This document shows positions 53,117 to 61,913 of a DNA stretch of 64,000 nucleotides, in pieces. The notes beneath the pieces were generated by a model. That model worked only from the letters and a program-made list of their open reading frames with translations, ran no database searches and was not told the origin of the DNA. Origin of the DNA: Lentisphaeria bacterium UBA1732 (GTDB taxonomy: Bacteria; Verrucomicrobiota; Lentisphaeria; Victivallales; UBA1829); assembly GCA_002315855.1 (NCBI GenBank), contig DCIG01000050.1, forward strand, positions 1 through 64,000. Reading direction: 5' to 3'. Made by a program: the position numbers and the translations under genes. How positions within the stretch are numbered: the stretch's first letter is position 1; each line of letters opens with the position of its first letter.

Positions 53117-54511
53117 TTATGCCTGTGCTTCCATTTCCGAAACAGGCTTGCAAGGGGCGTTTCGCGGCTTGTTTTTCGGGTGGTCATACCGCCACATGAT
53201 GTACAGATAAACGGCGAAAAGCAGCAGTCCGTTGGAGGTGCAGACCAGTCCCTCGTTGTAGCACACCCCGATGTATCCGAAATGTCTTGCCAGATAGAAT
53301 GCGGTGATCAGTCTGCAAATTGTCTCCACAATGCCTCCGATCAGCGGCGGCAGAGTATGCCCCATGCCTTGCAGTGCGCTCCGGTAAATCACAATCATGC
53401 TGAGTGAAATGAAGAACGGAGCCACCCGGTTGAGGTATTGTTCGCCTGCGATGATGATGCCTTCGGTTTCCTGTCCGGAATCCAGGAAGATGCCCAGCAG
53501 AGGACGTTTGAAAAGATAAATCAGCAGACCGAAAACGAGGGAGAATGCAATCGCCGCACGCCAGCAGATGCTTACGCCGCTGCGGATTCGCCGGAAGTTT
53601 CTCGCGCCGTAATTCTGTGCCGTATACGCCGTAACCGCCATGCCCAGCGCGCCGATTGGAATCCATATCAGCGCATACAAACGGCTTCCTGCGGCAATCG
53701 CCGCCACTTTTTCTTCGCCGAATTTATTCACAGCCGTCTGCACGATGGTCGCTCCGCTTCCCATGATGGTGAACTGAATCGCAATCGGCACCGATACATA
53801 CAGATGCTCCCAGTACAGTTTGAATTTGTTGTTCCAGCTTTGAATTGTCGGGTGCAGTTCCGGCATTTTGAATACGATGAATCCCATGCACACCACGGCG
53901 GACACCATTTGCGCAATGACGGTGGCCCATGCTGCTCCCGCAATTCCCCAGCCGCACTTGCAGATGAAGAGCAAATCCAGACACACGTTCAGAATGGACG
54001 AACAGATAATCACATACACCGGACGCCGGCTGTCCCCCAGTGCCCGCATCATTGAGGAGAACAGAAAATAAAACGAGCTGGCCGGAATCCCCAGCATGAC
54101 CGTGAAAATATAGCAGTAAGTGTCTTCATAAATGGCTTCCGGCGTTTTCATCAGCACCAGCAGATCGTCTATAAAGAAAACCGACCCCAGTGTCATGATG
54201 ATGCTGGAAATCAGTGTAACCACCAGCGACACGCAGACCGAACGCCGCATTCCGTCTGCATCTTTCGCCCCGAATCTCTGTCCCGTGATAATCGTCAGCG
54301 AGGATGGCAAACATGACACGAATCCCGTGAAAAGGAAGTTGATGGAACCCGTGGACCCCACTGCGGCAAGTGCATTGTCGCCGAGCCAGCGGCTCACGAT
54401 TGCCGTATCGACGAACCCGTACATGTGCGTGAAGAGTTGCGCGATGGTCATGGAAAAAAAGAAAGGGGCAATGGTTTTCAGCGGATGTCCCTTTGTCATA
54501 TCCTGAGTCAT
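53117..54511 (-). CDS. MATE family efflux transporter
   Basis: 464 residues with twelve hydrophobic segments. It opens with PLKTIAPFFFSMTIAQLFTH and FVDTAIVSRWLGDNALAAVG, the MatE-domain start; the second half repeats the pattern (MGSGATIVQTAVNKFGEEKV, YTAQNYGARNFRRIRSG). Expected to export cationic compounds with Na+ or H+ exchange. AGGATATT is just upstream of the start. No regulator is adjacent. A half repeat (CCCCGGACTTTTGAAATCAGCTC at 54612-54634) lies upstream. Confidence 0.9.
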   Translation of the reverse strand: MTQDMTKGHPLKTIAPFFFSMTIAQLFTHMYGFVDTAIVSRWLGDNALAAVGSTGSINFLFTGFVSCLPSSLTIITGQRFGAKDADGMRRSVCVSLVVTLISSIIMTLGSVFFIDDLLVLMKTPEAIYEDTYCYIFTVMLGIPASSFYFLFSSMMRALGDSRRPVYVIICSSILNVCLDLLFICKCGWGIAGAAWATVIAQMVSAVVCMGFIVFKMPELHPTIQSWNNKFKLYWEHLYVSVPIAIQFTIMGSGATIVQTAVNKFGEEKVAAIAAGSRLYALIWIPIGALGMAVTAYTAQNYGARNFRRIRSGVSICWRAAIAFSLVFGLLIYLFKRPLLGIFLDSGQETEGIIIAGEQYLNRVAPFFISLSMIVIYRSALQGMGHTLPPLIGGIVETICRLITAFYLARHFGYIGVCYNEGLVCTSNGLLLFAVYLYIMWRYDHPKNKPRNAPCKPVSEMEAQA

Positions 54512-54605
54512 AATATCCTGTCTGGATGTCTGTTAAGAAATAGTAAATAGTCAATTCTGTTAATATACTGCATTCCGGTTCCTTTTTCAAGCAGTATGTG
54601 AAAAT

Positions 54606-54634
54606 GTCATACCCCGGACTTTTGAAATCAGCTC
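54606..54634. repeat. Dispersed repeat, right half
   Basis: GTCATACCCCGGACTTTTGA followed by AATCAGCTC; core and right arm only. Confidence 0.55.
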
Positions 54635-54796
54635 TAATGTTTAGAATACACCGATTTTTTATTAAAATCAAGAAAAATGCATGAATATTCAGAAAAATCT
54701 CATTTTCCCCCGCAAATATCCCTTTTTTCACATTTGCACTGCCCTCTTTTTCTTCCTGAATTGCTTCCTTCCGGCCCCCCGGATTCGCATCAAATT

Positions 54797-55858
54797 TCAG
54801 TTTGCTTCTTTCATAACCTCCCAAACGCCATTACGTTTCCCATTCTTTCGGGTCAGAAGACCTTTATCCTGCAAGGTTTTGGTCAGAGTTTTTACCGTTC
54901 GTTCTGATTTTCCGATTTGTTCCGCAATCATTTTCTGCGTAGCATGAGGATTTTTTGTGAGATATTCCAGAACGGCAGCCTCCTCTAAAGTGCAATTTTT
55001 GCACTTTGAATTTGCACTTTGAAATGCAGGATTCTCCTTCCAAAGAATGTGACAGAATCGGTTTTTCAGTTCATTTTGTCCCTGAAATATCAGATTTTCA
55101 AAGAAACGTTCCAAATACATCATAGAAGCGGAAATGTGCTGTGCATAGTTGTTATAGTTCGCACGGACAAGAGCATTCCTGAAGTACCATGAATGCTGCC
55201 GGAATGGTTCATTACTGACCTGAAAACCGAATTTGCGCAGATAAAGAATTGTGAACACAGCGGTTGTTCTGGTGTTGCCTTCCCGGAATGGATGAATCTG
55301 CCATAACCCGGAGATGAATTTGCAGATATGTTTCACTGCATCTTGAGAAGATAAACCGCTGTATGAAAATTGCCGTTCCTGCGAAAAATCATATTCCAGC
55401 GTTTCTTTCAGCAAGTCTGCAGGGGCGTAAGTAACGCTTTCACCATCCAGCACCCACTCTTTCTTGGAGATATTCACGGTACGATATTCCCCGGCATGAG
55501 AAAAAACACCGGTAAAGAGTTTCCAGTGAAGTCTCGCGTATTCCTGCGGAATGAAGGAAAAGGCGTCTTCAGCCAGCACACTCATGATTCTTGTTGCCAC
55601 AATGTCAGCTTCGTCAGTGCGCTCTGCTGCGAGCTTTCGGCCTTCTTCGGTCTGATAGTAATCCGTGATCCGCTTTTGGGCTGCAGCAAGATCCAAAGTT
55701 CCCTCAATATGCTGTTTTGCCGTATCGAAAAGATAGGGGGAGTTCTTCAGCTGATCAACATCCTGCAGTCCAATAGCTATTTGCCAGTTTTCCGCCCGTT
55801 GTTTTCGGGATGTTTCTCCCTGAACGATATATTCATCAAAAATATTTTTTTGTTTCAT
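54797..55858 (-). CDS. Fic domain protein with C-terminal winged helix
   Basis: Fic enzymes transfer AMP (or related groups) from nucleotides to target proteins. The active motif HPFREGNTRTTA is intact at residues 189-200, with catalytic His189. An N-terminal segment TAKQHIEGTLDL (about 46-57) resembles the inhibitory helix region of self-restrained Fic proteins but does not match the (S/T)xxxE(G/N) rule exactly. Residues about 290-353 form a winged HTH (LEEAAVLEYLTKNPHATQKM, SERTVKTLTKTLQDKGLL). AAGGAGTG precedes the start. It lies between a MATE gene and a decayed integrase beside tRNA-Leu, so it may be cargo of a former mobile element. Confidence 0.85.
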   Translation of the reverse strand: MKQKNIFDEYIVQGETSRKQRAENWQIAIGLQDVDQLKNSPYLFDTAKQHIEGTLDLAAAQKRITDYYQTEEGRKLAAERTDEADIVATRIMSVLAEDAFSFIPQEYARLHWKLFTGVFSHAGEYRTVNISKKEWVLDGESVTYAPADLLKETLEYDFSQERQFSYSGLSSQDAVKHICKFISGLWQIHPFREGNTRTTAVFTILYLRKFGFQVSNEPFRQHSWYFRNALVRANYNNYAQHISASMMYLERFFENLIFQGQNELKNRFCHILWKENPAFQSANSKCKNCTLEEAAVLEYLTKNPHATQKMIAEQIGKSERTVKTLTKTLQDKGLLTRKNGKRNGVWEVMKEAN

Positions 55859-55989
55859 TTTTCACTCCTTGAACCACGAATGCACGCGAATATACACTTG
55901 TCCGGTATTCTTGCAGAACCGGGAAGATATACCGTGGAATATAACCTCATTCAACGAAAAAATCAAATAAATTCAAGAAAAACAATATA

Positions 55990-56119
55990 ATAAAATTGGT
56001 GGTCTTTAGACTGACACACTTTCGTTTACCGTTGACTTGGTAGCGGTAATAATTAAATCCACCTTCTTTTTTTGGTAGACAGTCCCTGTCTCCGGTTTAA
56101 TCTTGATTTTCTTTCCCAT
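55990..56119 (-). pseudogene. Frameshifted N-terminal remnant of a tyrosine integrase
   Basis: From the ATG at 56119 (GGAG 9 nt upstream) the frame reads MGKKIKIKPETGTVYQKK and stops at 56006 after 37 codons. Adding one base in the A7 run at about 56071-56077 (plus-strand T7) gives EGGFNYYRYQVNGKRKCVSL, which resembles the arm-DNA-binding N-terminus of phage-type integrases. The match stops near 55990. The catalytic domain is missing. It lies 112 bp from the 3' end of tRNA-Leu, where integrases are usually found. Confidence 0.6.
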
Positions 56120-56230
56120 GATACATTCTCCAAAATAATGTCTGTTGTGGCTTAATATAGCCTCATTTCCGGGAAATGAAAATCAAAAACGGTACCAAAT
56201 GGTACTAAAAAAGAGTTTTTGAGGTAAAAA

Positions 56231-56314
56231 TGGTGCCAGAGGCGGGACTCGAACCCGCACGGTGTTAGCCGGTTGATTTTGAGTCAACTGCGTATGCCAT
56301 TTCGCCACTCTGGC
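56231..56314 (-). tRNA. tRNA-Leu (anticodon CAA)
   Basis: Type II tRNA with a variable arm. Acceptor GCCAGAG/CTCTGGC, anticodon stem GTTGA/TCAAC with loop CTCAAAA giving CAA, T-arm GGTTCGAGTCC, encoded CCA. Confidence 0.95.
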
Positions 56315-56429
56315 CCATGTCTGCGTGAAAGTCAGCAGATTGAATACAATTAAAATACTCCGTTATCGGAGAAAAATCAAGCACAAACGAAAAAAAACAG
56401 GAAAAATCTGAAAAAAAAGACAGATCTAT

Positions 56430-56458
56430 TTGATTTTCCATGAAAAAAGTGATATATT
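56430..56458 (+). promoter_or_regulatory. Promoter of rpsD
   Basis: TTGATT, 17 bp, TATATT; start point near 56466 gives a leader of about 85 nt. Confidence 0.65.
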
Positions 56459-56550
56459 AATCAATCTCGTCGTGATACAGGCCCCCGGTTTTCTGGTGCT
56501 TGACGCCTGTATCGCTTATACAAAAACACCTCTTTCGAAAGGATTATGGG

Positions 56551-57159
56551 ATGAAACAAGGTCAAGCCAAACATAAACTGTGCCGCCGCGTCGGCTACTG
56601 CATCTGGGGCATGAGCAATTGCCCGACTGTCAAACATGAACGCACTTATGCTGCTGGTCAGCAGGGCAAGAACGCCCGTCGTAAAAAACTGACCACCTAC
56701 GGCGAAATGATGCTCGAAAAGCAGAAACTGAGAGCCCACTATGCTCTGACTGAAAAGCAGCTCCGTTCTGCATTCCTTGCCGCCAAGCGCATTGAAGGCA
56801 AGACAAACGAAATCCTTATGCAGCGCATCGAACTCCGTCTGATCAGTGCCGTCTATCATGCCGGTTTTGCTCCGACTATCTTCGCTGCCAAGCAGTTCGT
56901 CAACCATCGCCACATCCTCGTGGACGGCAAGATTGTCGACCGCGGTTCCTACCTGCTCCGTCCGGGTCAGGTTATCACCATCAATGCTGAAAAGTCCCCC
57001 ACAATCGCGACGATTGCCAAGGGCGTTGAAACTGCAGCTCCTGCATATTTTGAAGTGGACAAAGATGCCCTCAAGTGTGTTGTTGCTCGTCAGCCGATGC
57101 TTGAAGAAATTCCGTTCCAGGTCGAATCCATGCGCGTGGTCGAATACTACGCTCGTTAA
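56551..57159 (+). CDS. rpsD: 30S ribosomal protein S4
   Basis: Primary 16S rRNA-binding protein. 202 residues. The N-terminus has cysteines spaced C-x6-C-x6-C (CRRVGYCIWGMSNC), suggesting a zinc-binding variant. The middle matches S4 (EKQKLRAHYALTEKQLRSAF), and the S4 RNA-binding domain is clear (NHRHILVDGKIVDRGSYLLR). The start at 56551 has AAAGGA at the right distance; a start 17 codons earlier lacks one. It stands alone with its own promoter and terminator, not in the usual ribosomal operon. Confidence 0.97.
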   Translation: MKQGQAKHKLCRRVGYCIWGMSNCPTVKHERTYAAGQQGKNARRKKLTTYGEMMLEKQKLRAHYALTEKQLRSAFLAAKRIEGKTNEILMQRIELRLISAVYHAGFAPTIFAAKQFVNHRHILVDGKIVDRGSYLLRPGQVITINAEKSPTIATIAKGVETAAPAYFEVDKDALKCVVARQPMLEEIPFQVESMRVVEYYAR

Positions 57160-57183
57160 TTCACGGATATTCTGCGAATTTCA

Positions 57184-57219
57184 GACCGTTTCCCTTTACC
57201 GGGCGACGGTCTTTTTTTT
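57184..57219 (+). terminator. Rho-independent terminator of rpsD
   Basis: GACCGT (57184-57189) / ACGGTC (57206-57211) followed by T8. Confidence 0.8.
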
Positions 57220-57227
57220 GTCTTCGG

Positions 57228-57265
57228 AACTGATTTCAAAAGTCCTGCCGGGATTTTGAAATAAT
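57228..57265. repeat. Dispersed inverted repeat, full copy
   Basis: GAACTGATTTCAAAAGTCCT, core GCCGGG, right arm ATTTTGAAATAATAA. The remaining 300 bp up to the next tRNA hold no coding signal I can support. Confidence 0.75.
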
Positions 57266-57571
57266 AATTTTATGAGGACCTGTTCAGGATATATCTCCCT
57301 TTGCAGACAGAATTCTGCGTCAGGAGCCCAAGAAAGAATGAAGACGTCTTCTGTGATTGAATTTCACATGGCTTTGGATGCCTCTTCGCAGTTGAGGCAG
57401 AAAGATGGATAGAATACCTTATTCCATAAAACGGCTTGCTTCGTTCAGAAATCTGATTCATATAATGCCGTTTACACTCTTGCAAGCAGTCCGTTTTTCG
57501 GAAATCTCCGCATTTCCGGACAAAAAAAAGCCGAACCTGAAAAACTCAGATTCGGTAATCAGCAGAAAAAG

Positions 57572-57657
57572 TGGTGCCGACGAGAGGAGTTGAACCTCCA
57601 CCTCCGTGAAGAGACTGCGACCTGAACGCAGCGCGTCTGCCATTCCGCCACGTCGGC
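57572..57657 (-). tRNA. tRNA-Leu (anticodon CAG)
   Basis: Type II tRNA with a long variable arm. Acceptor GCCGACG/CGTCGGC, anticodon stem CTGCG/CGCAG with loop TTCAGGT giving CAG, encoded CCA. Confidence 0.95.
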
Positions 57658-57761
57658 ACTTTCAGTAGCCGGTTTCATCCGGCACGATATTTTACTATAG
57701 CGCAAAAAACATAAAAATCAAGCTAAATCTCAAAAAAAGTCGAAAAAAAACACATTTTGGT

Positions 57762-57789
57762 TTGATGTTTTGGAAAAAGGGACTATATT
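57762..57789 (+). promoter_or_regulatory. Promoter of recJ
   Basis: TTGATG, 16 bp, TATATT, about 40 bp before the start codon. Confidence 0.55.
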
Positions 57790-57827
57790 GTTAGTGTGAA
57801 AGTTAATTTAAACAAAGAAGAAAGCTG

Positions 57828-59606
57828 ATGGAAAACAAAACATGGAGATGTTCATCTGACGGCAAAGACAACATTATAACTGAACTAAAGGACATTGGCG
57901 GTCTCCCTTTGGCGATTGCCATGTATCTTGCGTCCCGTGGAATTACTGTCAAAACGCAAAAACGTTATTTTGAGGGTGGTTTCGCGGACTTGAGCGACCC
58001 TTTCCGGTTCACTGGTATGGAAAACGCCGTCAAGCGTTTGTGGAAAGCGATTCGTAACCGTGAGTATATCCTCATCCATGGGGATTACGATACGGACGGT
58101 ATCACTGCAACTGCGCTTTTATCGTCGATCCTCGAACACAACGGGGGTCTTGTCTACACGTTTCTGCCTCACAGATTTGATGACGGATATGGCTTTACTC
58201 CGGAATCTCTTACGAAGGCTCTCGAAACGCTGCCTGCTTACACCCCAAGCGGCTTCACCCCCGAATCTCTGAACAAAGCTCTCGAAAACGTTCCCGACCG
58301 CAAATGCGGCGTCCTCGTTACGGTGGACTGCGGCATCAACAGCACGGAAGCGGTGCAGGAAGCTCGCAAAATGGGGATTGATGTGATCATTACCGATCAC
58401 CATGAACCTGCGGACGCTCTTCCCGAGGCACTTGCCGTGCTGAATCCGAAAATCTATCCGGAGGACCTGGAAGATTTGGTGCATTTGTCCGGTGTCGGTG
58501 TCGCGTTCAAGCTCGCCCATGCGTTTATTCTCTACGGGCGTATGCTCAACATCGGCGGTTTTGAAACGGACATTCAGGACGTGCTCGATTATGTGGCGCT
58601 GGGTACGGTGGCGGACATCGTGCCTCTGCTGGGGGAAAACCGCATCCTCGTCCGCTGCGGCATGGAAACGCTGAAAAGCCAAATCCGCCCCGGTGTCTGT
58701 GCGCTCATTGAACATGCTCATGTCGGACCGGTTTTGCAGCCCTCTGACATTACGTTCAAGCTGGCTCCCCGCCTGAATGCCGCAGGACGGCTCGGCAACG
58801 CTTCCTCGGCGTTGGAACTGATGAAGGAAACCAGCATTGTGGATGCCCAGAAGCAGGCCGACCGGCTGGAAGACTTCAACAAGGAACGTCAGGAGAAAGA
58901 GCAGGAAATCTTCGCACAGGCAAAATGCGAGGTGGAGAGCGACCCCGACTACAAAAACCGCATGTCCATTATTGCTGCCGGTGAAAACTGGCATCAGGGT
59001 GTGATCGGGATTGTGGCTTCACGCTTTGCCCGCGACTATAACCGTCCGGCTATCGTCCTTACGATTATCGGTGATGAAGCGCACGGTTCAGGGCGCAGCG
59101 TCGGTTCCCTCAACCTCATCCGGATTCTCAGCAAATGTTCGCATCTGCTGACCCGTTACGGCGGGCATCCGATGGCGGTCGGGCTGGGGCTTCCCAAGGA
59201 TAAAATTCAGGATTTCAAGGACGAATTTGAGCGTTGTGTCCGCGAAGAGGCCACTCCTGCGGATTTGATCAGCCACATCAATTACGACGGCTCGATTCTT
59301 TTCCACAATCTGAACGATCAGTTCTTTGCGCAGTACAGCAAACTCGGTCCGTTTGGACACAGCAATCCCGCCCCGCTTTTCCTGATTCAGGGCGTGGATA
59401 TTTTCCGCCTCTATCCCATTAAGCCGGTTCATACGAAAGGTGTTTTCATGGATGCCCACGGCGATACGTTTGACTTTATCGCGTTCAACCGTAAAATGTC
59501 GCAGGATTTCCGCTGGGATGTGCTTGTGGAACCTCAAATCAATGAATTTAACGGCAAACGCCAGCTGTTTGTGAAAGACTGCAAGCCGGTCGAACGCATC
59601 CGCTGA
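57828..59606 (+). CDS. recJ: Single-stranded-DNA-specific exonuclease RecJ
   Basis: 5'-3' exonuclease of recombination and mismatch repair. DHH-family motifs: ILIHGDYDTDGITATAL, VTVDCGINSTEAV, VIITDHHEP and VHLSGVGVAFKLAHA. A DHHA1 half follows with GVIGIVASRFARDYNRPAIV, GSGRSVGSLNLI and RYGGHPMAVGLGL, and a C-terminal OB-like part. 592 residues, normal. Between the first two DHH motifs, a 60-bp tandem duplication (58191-58235 and 58251-58295) yields GFTPESLTKALE .. GFTPESLNKALE, adding about 20 residues. The residue pattern is otherwise complete, so it should be active. Confidence 0.95.
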   Translation: MENKTWRCSSDGKDNIITELKDIGGLPLAIAMYLASRGITVKTQKRYFEGGFADLSDPFRFTGMENAVKRLWKAIRNREYILIHGDYDTDGITATALLSSILEHNGGLVYTFLPHRFDDGYGFTPESLTKALETLPAYTPSGFTPESLNKALENVPDRKCGVLVTVDCGINSTEAVQEARKMGIDVIITDHHEPADALPEALAVLNPKIYPEDLEDLVHLSGVGVAFKLAHAFILYGRMLNIGGFETDIQDVLDYVALGTVADIVPLLGENRILVRCGMETLKSQIRPGVCALIEHAHVGPVLQPSDITFKLAPRLNAAGRLGNASSALELMKETSIVDAQKQADRLEDFNKERQEKEQEIFAQAKCEVESDPDYKNRMSIIAAGENWHQGVIGIVASRFARDYNRPAIVLTIIGDEAHGSGRSVGSLNLIRILSKCSHLLTRYGGHPMAVGLGLPKDKIQDFKDEFERCVREEATPADLISHINYDGSILFHNLNDQFFAQYSKLGPFGHSNPAPLFLIQGVDIFRLYPIKPVHTKGVFMDAHGDTFDFIAFNRKMSQDFRWDVLVEPQINEFNGKRQLFVKDCKPVERIR

Positions 59607-59631
59607 TTTCAACTCATTTGCCGATTATGAT

Positions 59632-59683
59632 ACGGGCGTGTTTTTGCGGACTTTTCTCCGCAAGACGCGTCCGTTGTTTTTTT
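59632..59683 (+). terminator. Rho-independent terminator of recJ
   Basis: Inner arms TTGCGGA / TCCGCAA, extended by ACGGGCGTG / GACGCGTCCGT, then TGTTTTTTT. Confidence 0.75.
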
Positions 59684-59823
59684 ACCATCATTAATGCGGG
59701 CTGATCGTCAAATTCATCCCTGTCCGCAGATTGATTTCATTGCCGGAAATCCTCCTCTTTGCGAACTGCCTCACCTCATTTCCGAAAAATATGAAAAAGA
59801 TGTTCTTTTTTTCAAAAAGCCTC

Positions 59824-59852
59824 TTGAATTGCATGGAGTGCTATGATATATT
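59824..59852 (+). promoter_or_regulatory. Promoter of the symporter gene
   Basis: TTGAAT (59824-59829), 17 bp, TATATT (59847-59852). Confidence 0.65.
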
Positions 59853-59920
59853 AGCGTAACAATAATTTTATAACCATAATTTTACAACCCCAAAACAAAA
59901 CAACTTACGGAGTAACAAAC

Positions 59921-61729
59921 ATGACGATTGCATCGTTCATTCTGTTCATCGTTCTCGCCGGTGTGGCTACATGGTTCATCGTGCGAAAACAAGAAGTCAG
60001 CTCTCAGGACGGATTCTTCCTGGCCGGACGCAGCTTGACGTATCCTCTTATTGCGGCTTCTCTGCTGCTGACCAACCTTTCCACCGAGCAGATGGTCGGA
60101 CTGAACGGTTCTGCGTTCCGTCAGGGCATGTGCGTGATGGCATGGGAAGTCGTTGCTGTGGTATCTTTGGTTGCCATGGCATGGTTCTTCCTGCCGAAAT
60201 TCCTCAAGAGCGGTGTTACCACTGTTCCGGAATACTTGGAACTTCGCTTCGGCAAATCCACCGGTCAGCTCGCCAATGGTTTGTTCCTGATTTTCTACGT
60301 CGTGCTGCTGCTCCCGCTGATTCTTTACACCGGTGCCACCGCGCTTGCCCAGATTCTTGACTTCAAGGCTCTGTTCGGCATGGAAAACCGTATGGCCATT
60401 CTGTGCCTTGCCATTGTCATGATCGGCATTCTCGGCTGCCTGTACTCTCTCTCCGGCGGTCTCCGTACCTGTGCCGTGCTGGATACCATCAACGGTATCG
60501 GCCTGCTCATCGGCGGTTTCATGATTGTGTTCTTCGCGCTTGCCAAGGTTGGTGCCGTTTCCGGCGCAGAGGGCCTTGTCGGTCAGCTGAAAGAACTTGC
60601 CAATGCCGACCAGACCATGTTCAACACCATCGGCCGCCCGAAATCGGAAGTCCCGTTCGGAACTCTGTTCACCGGCGTGCTGATTATCAATATGTTCTAT
60701 TGGTGCACCAACCAGCAGATTATCCAGCGCACCCTCGGTGCCAGCAGTCTGGCGGAAGGTCAGAAGGGTGTTCTGCTTTGCGGTCTCCTCAAGCTCCTTG
60801 GCCCGCTGTACCTCGTTCTCCCCGGCATGATTGCCTTCTATTTCGCATGGAAAGGCCTGCTCCCGGTCAGCATGGATAACTCCGCAGAAGCCTATGGTCA
60901 GCTTGTTACCTTTGTGCTTCCGAAGTACCTCCAGGGCTTCTTTGCCGCTGTCCTGATCGGTGCTGTGCTGTCCAGCTTCAACGGCGCTCTGAACTCCAGC
61001 TGCACTCTGTTCAGCGTAGGCTTCTACAAAGGCGCAATCAATACCAAAGCCACCGACAAGGAAACTGTCCGTGCCGGTCGTATCTTCGGTCTTGTGATTG
61101 CGATTATCGCTATGGCCGGTGCTCCGCTGCTGGACAAGGCTCCGAGTATCTTCGACTACCTGCAGAAGACGAACGGCGTGTACAATATTCCGCTGTTCGC
61201 AATCGTTCTTGTCGGTATGCTGACCAAGTTTGTGCCGCACAAGGCCGCCAACTGGGCTCTGGGCATTGGCGTGGTTGTGATTGCATTCCTGACGTTCGCA
61301 AGCTCCGAAATCGTCAACAAAATCACCGGCGGTATGAATATCTACCATGTTGATACTGTCGTCTTCTTCATCCTCTGCGCCATCATGGTCGTCTGGGCAA
61401 AGGCGAAACCGCGTAAGGAAGCATTCGTTCAGGTTGACGTGAAGGCTGTCGATATGACCAACTGGAAGTACAACTGGCTCGCCGGCGGCGCACTGCTCGT
61501 CCTCGTGGCTCTCATCTACGCTTCGTTCGCCAATTTCAGCGCACTGAGCGATGACAAGGAACCTGTCCAGTATCGTGCCGACCTGCTGAAGCAGGGCATC
61601 GTCCTGAACGCTCCCGGCAATGCCGCCAAGGCTGCCGGTACTGCTGTTACCAATGCAGCACAGGCTGTCGGTGAAGCTGCCGGCAACGCGATGAATGCGC
61701 TCAGCAATGCCGTCAACGGCGGCAAGTAA
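59921..61729 (+). CDS. Sodium/solute symporter (SSS family), probably sugar-type
   Basis: About 14 hydrophobic segments in the LeuT-like SSS arrangement. Conserved: GFFLAGRSLTYPLIAASLLL, NLSTEQMVGLNGSAFRQGM, TVPEYLELRFGK, YSLSGGLRTCAVLDTINGIG, and VLIGAVLSSFNGALNSSCTL (the Na2-site region). These resemble SglT-type galactose/glucose symporters. The last 45 residues after the final TM are Ala/Asn/Gly-rich with no charge except at the end (KAAGTAVTNAAQAVGEAAGN), an unusual amphipathic tail. CGGAG precedes the start. Uptake of a monosaccharide freed by the window's hydrolases is plausible but unproven. Confidence 0.88.
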   Translation: MTIASFILFIVLAGVATWFIVRKQEVSSQDGFFLAGRSLTYPLIAASLLLTNLSTEQMVGLNGSAFRQGMCVMAWEVVAVVSLVAMAWFFLPKFLKSGVTTVPEYLELRFGKSTGQLANGLFLIFYVVLLLPLILYTGATALAQILDFKALFGMENRMAILCLAIVMIGILGCLYSLSGGLRTCAVLDTINGIGLLIGGFMIVFFALAKVGAVSGAEGLVGQLKELANADQTMFNTIGRPKSEVPFGTLFTGVLIINMFYWCTNQQIIQRTLGASSLAEGQKGVLLCGLLKLLGPLYLVLPGMIAFYFAWKGLLPVSMDNSAEAYGQLVTFVLPKYLQGFFAAVLIGAVLSSFNGALNSSCTLFSVGFYKGAINTKATDKETVRAGRIFGLVIAIIAMAGAPLLDKAPSIFDYLQKTNGVYNIPLFAIVLVGMLTKFVPHKAANWALGIGVVVIAFLTFASSEIVNKITGGMNIYHVDTVVFFILCAIMVVWAKAKPRKEAFVQVDVKAVDMTNWKYNWLAGGALLVLVALIYASFANFSALSDDKEPVQYRADLLKQGIVLNAPGNAAKAAGTAVTNAAQAVGEAAGNAMNALSNAVNGGK

Positions 61730-61741
61730 GCATCTTTTGTA

Positions 61742-61769
61742 GAAACAGCGTTTCCTGAAACGCTGTTTC
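61742..61769. other. Perfect 13-bp-arm hairpin after the symporter gene
   Basis: GAAACAGCGTTTC - CT - GAAACGCTGTTTC. No T-run; may stabilise the mRNA end or act in termination with the following structure. Confidence 0.6.
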
Positions 61770-61784
61770 AGCAATCAGAATTTT

Positions 61785-61822
61785 GCACCTCATAAGCCGG
61801 AAACGGCGGATGAGGTGCTTTT
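61785..61822 (+). terminator. Rho-independent terminator of the symporter gene
   Basis: GCACCTCAT (61785-61793) / ATGAGGTGC (61810-61818) followed by TTTT. Confidence 0.7.
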
Positions 61823-61913
61823 GCTTGCTCCAAAGGAAAAATGAAAAAAGCCTCAACGGCGGAATATGCTCATTGAGGCGCGATTGGCGTAATGCGTTTT
61901 GTGGAGAAAAGGA

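Noticed and set aside
55859..56005. Antitoxin gene upstream of fic
   Set aside because: No frame of 40-100 codons with a ribosome-binding site is present; the only coding-like segment resembles an integrase N-terminus.
59882..61774. 630-codon open frame on the minus strand opposite the symporter
   Set aside because: The plus strand encodes an unmistakable SSS transporter with promoter and terminator; the antisense product is His/Glu/Gln-rich with no family match.
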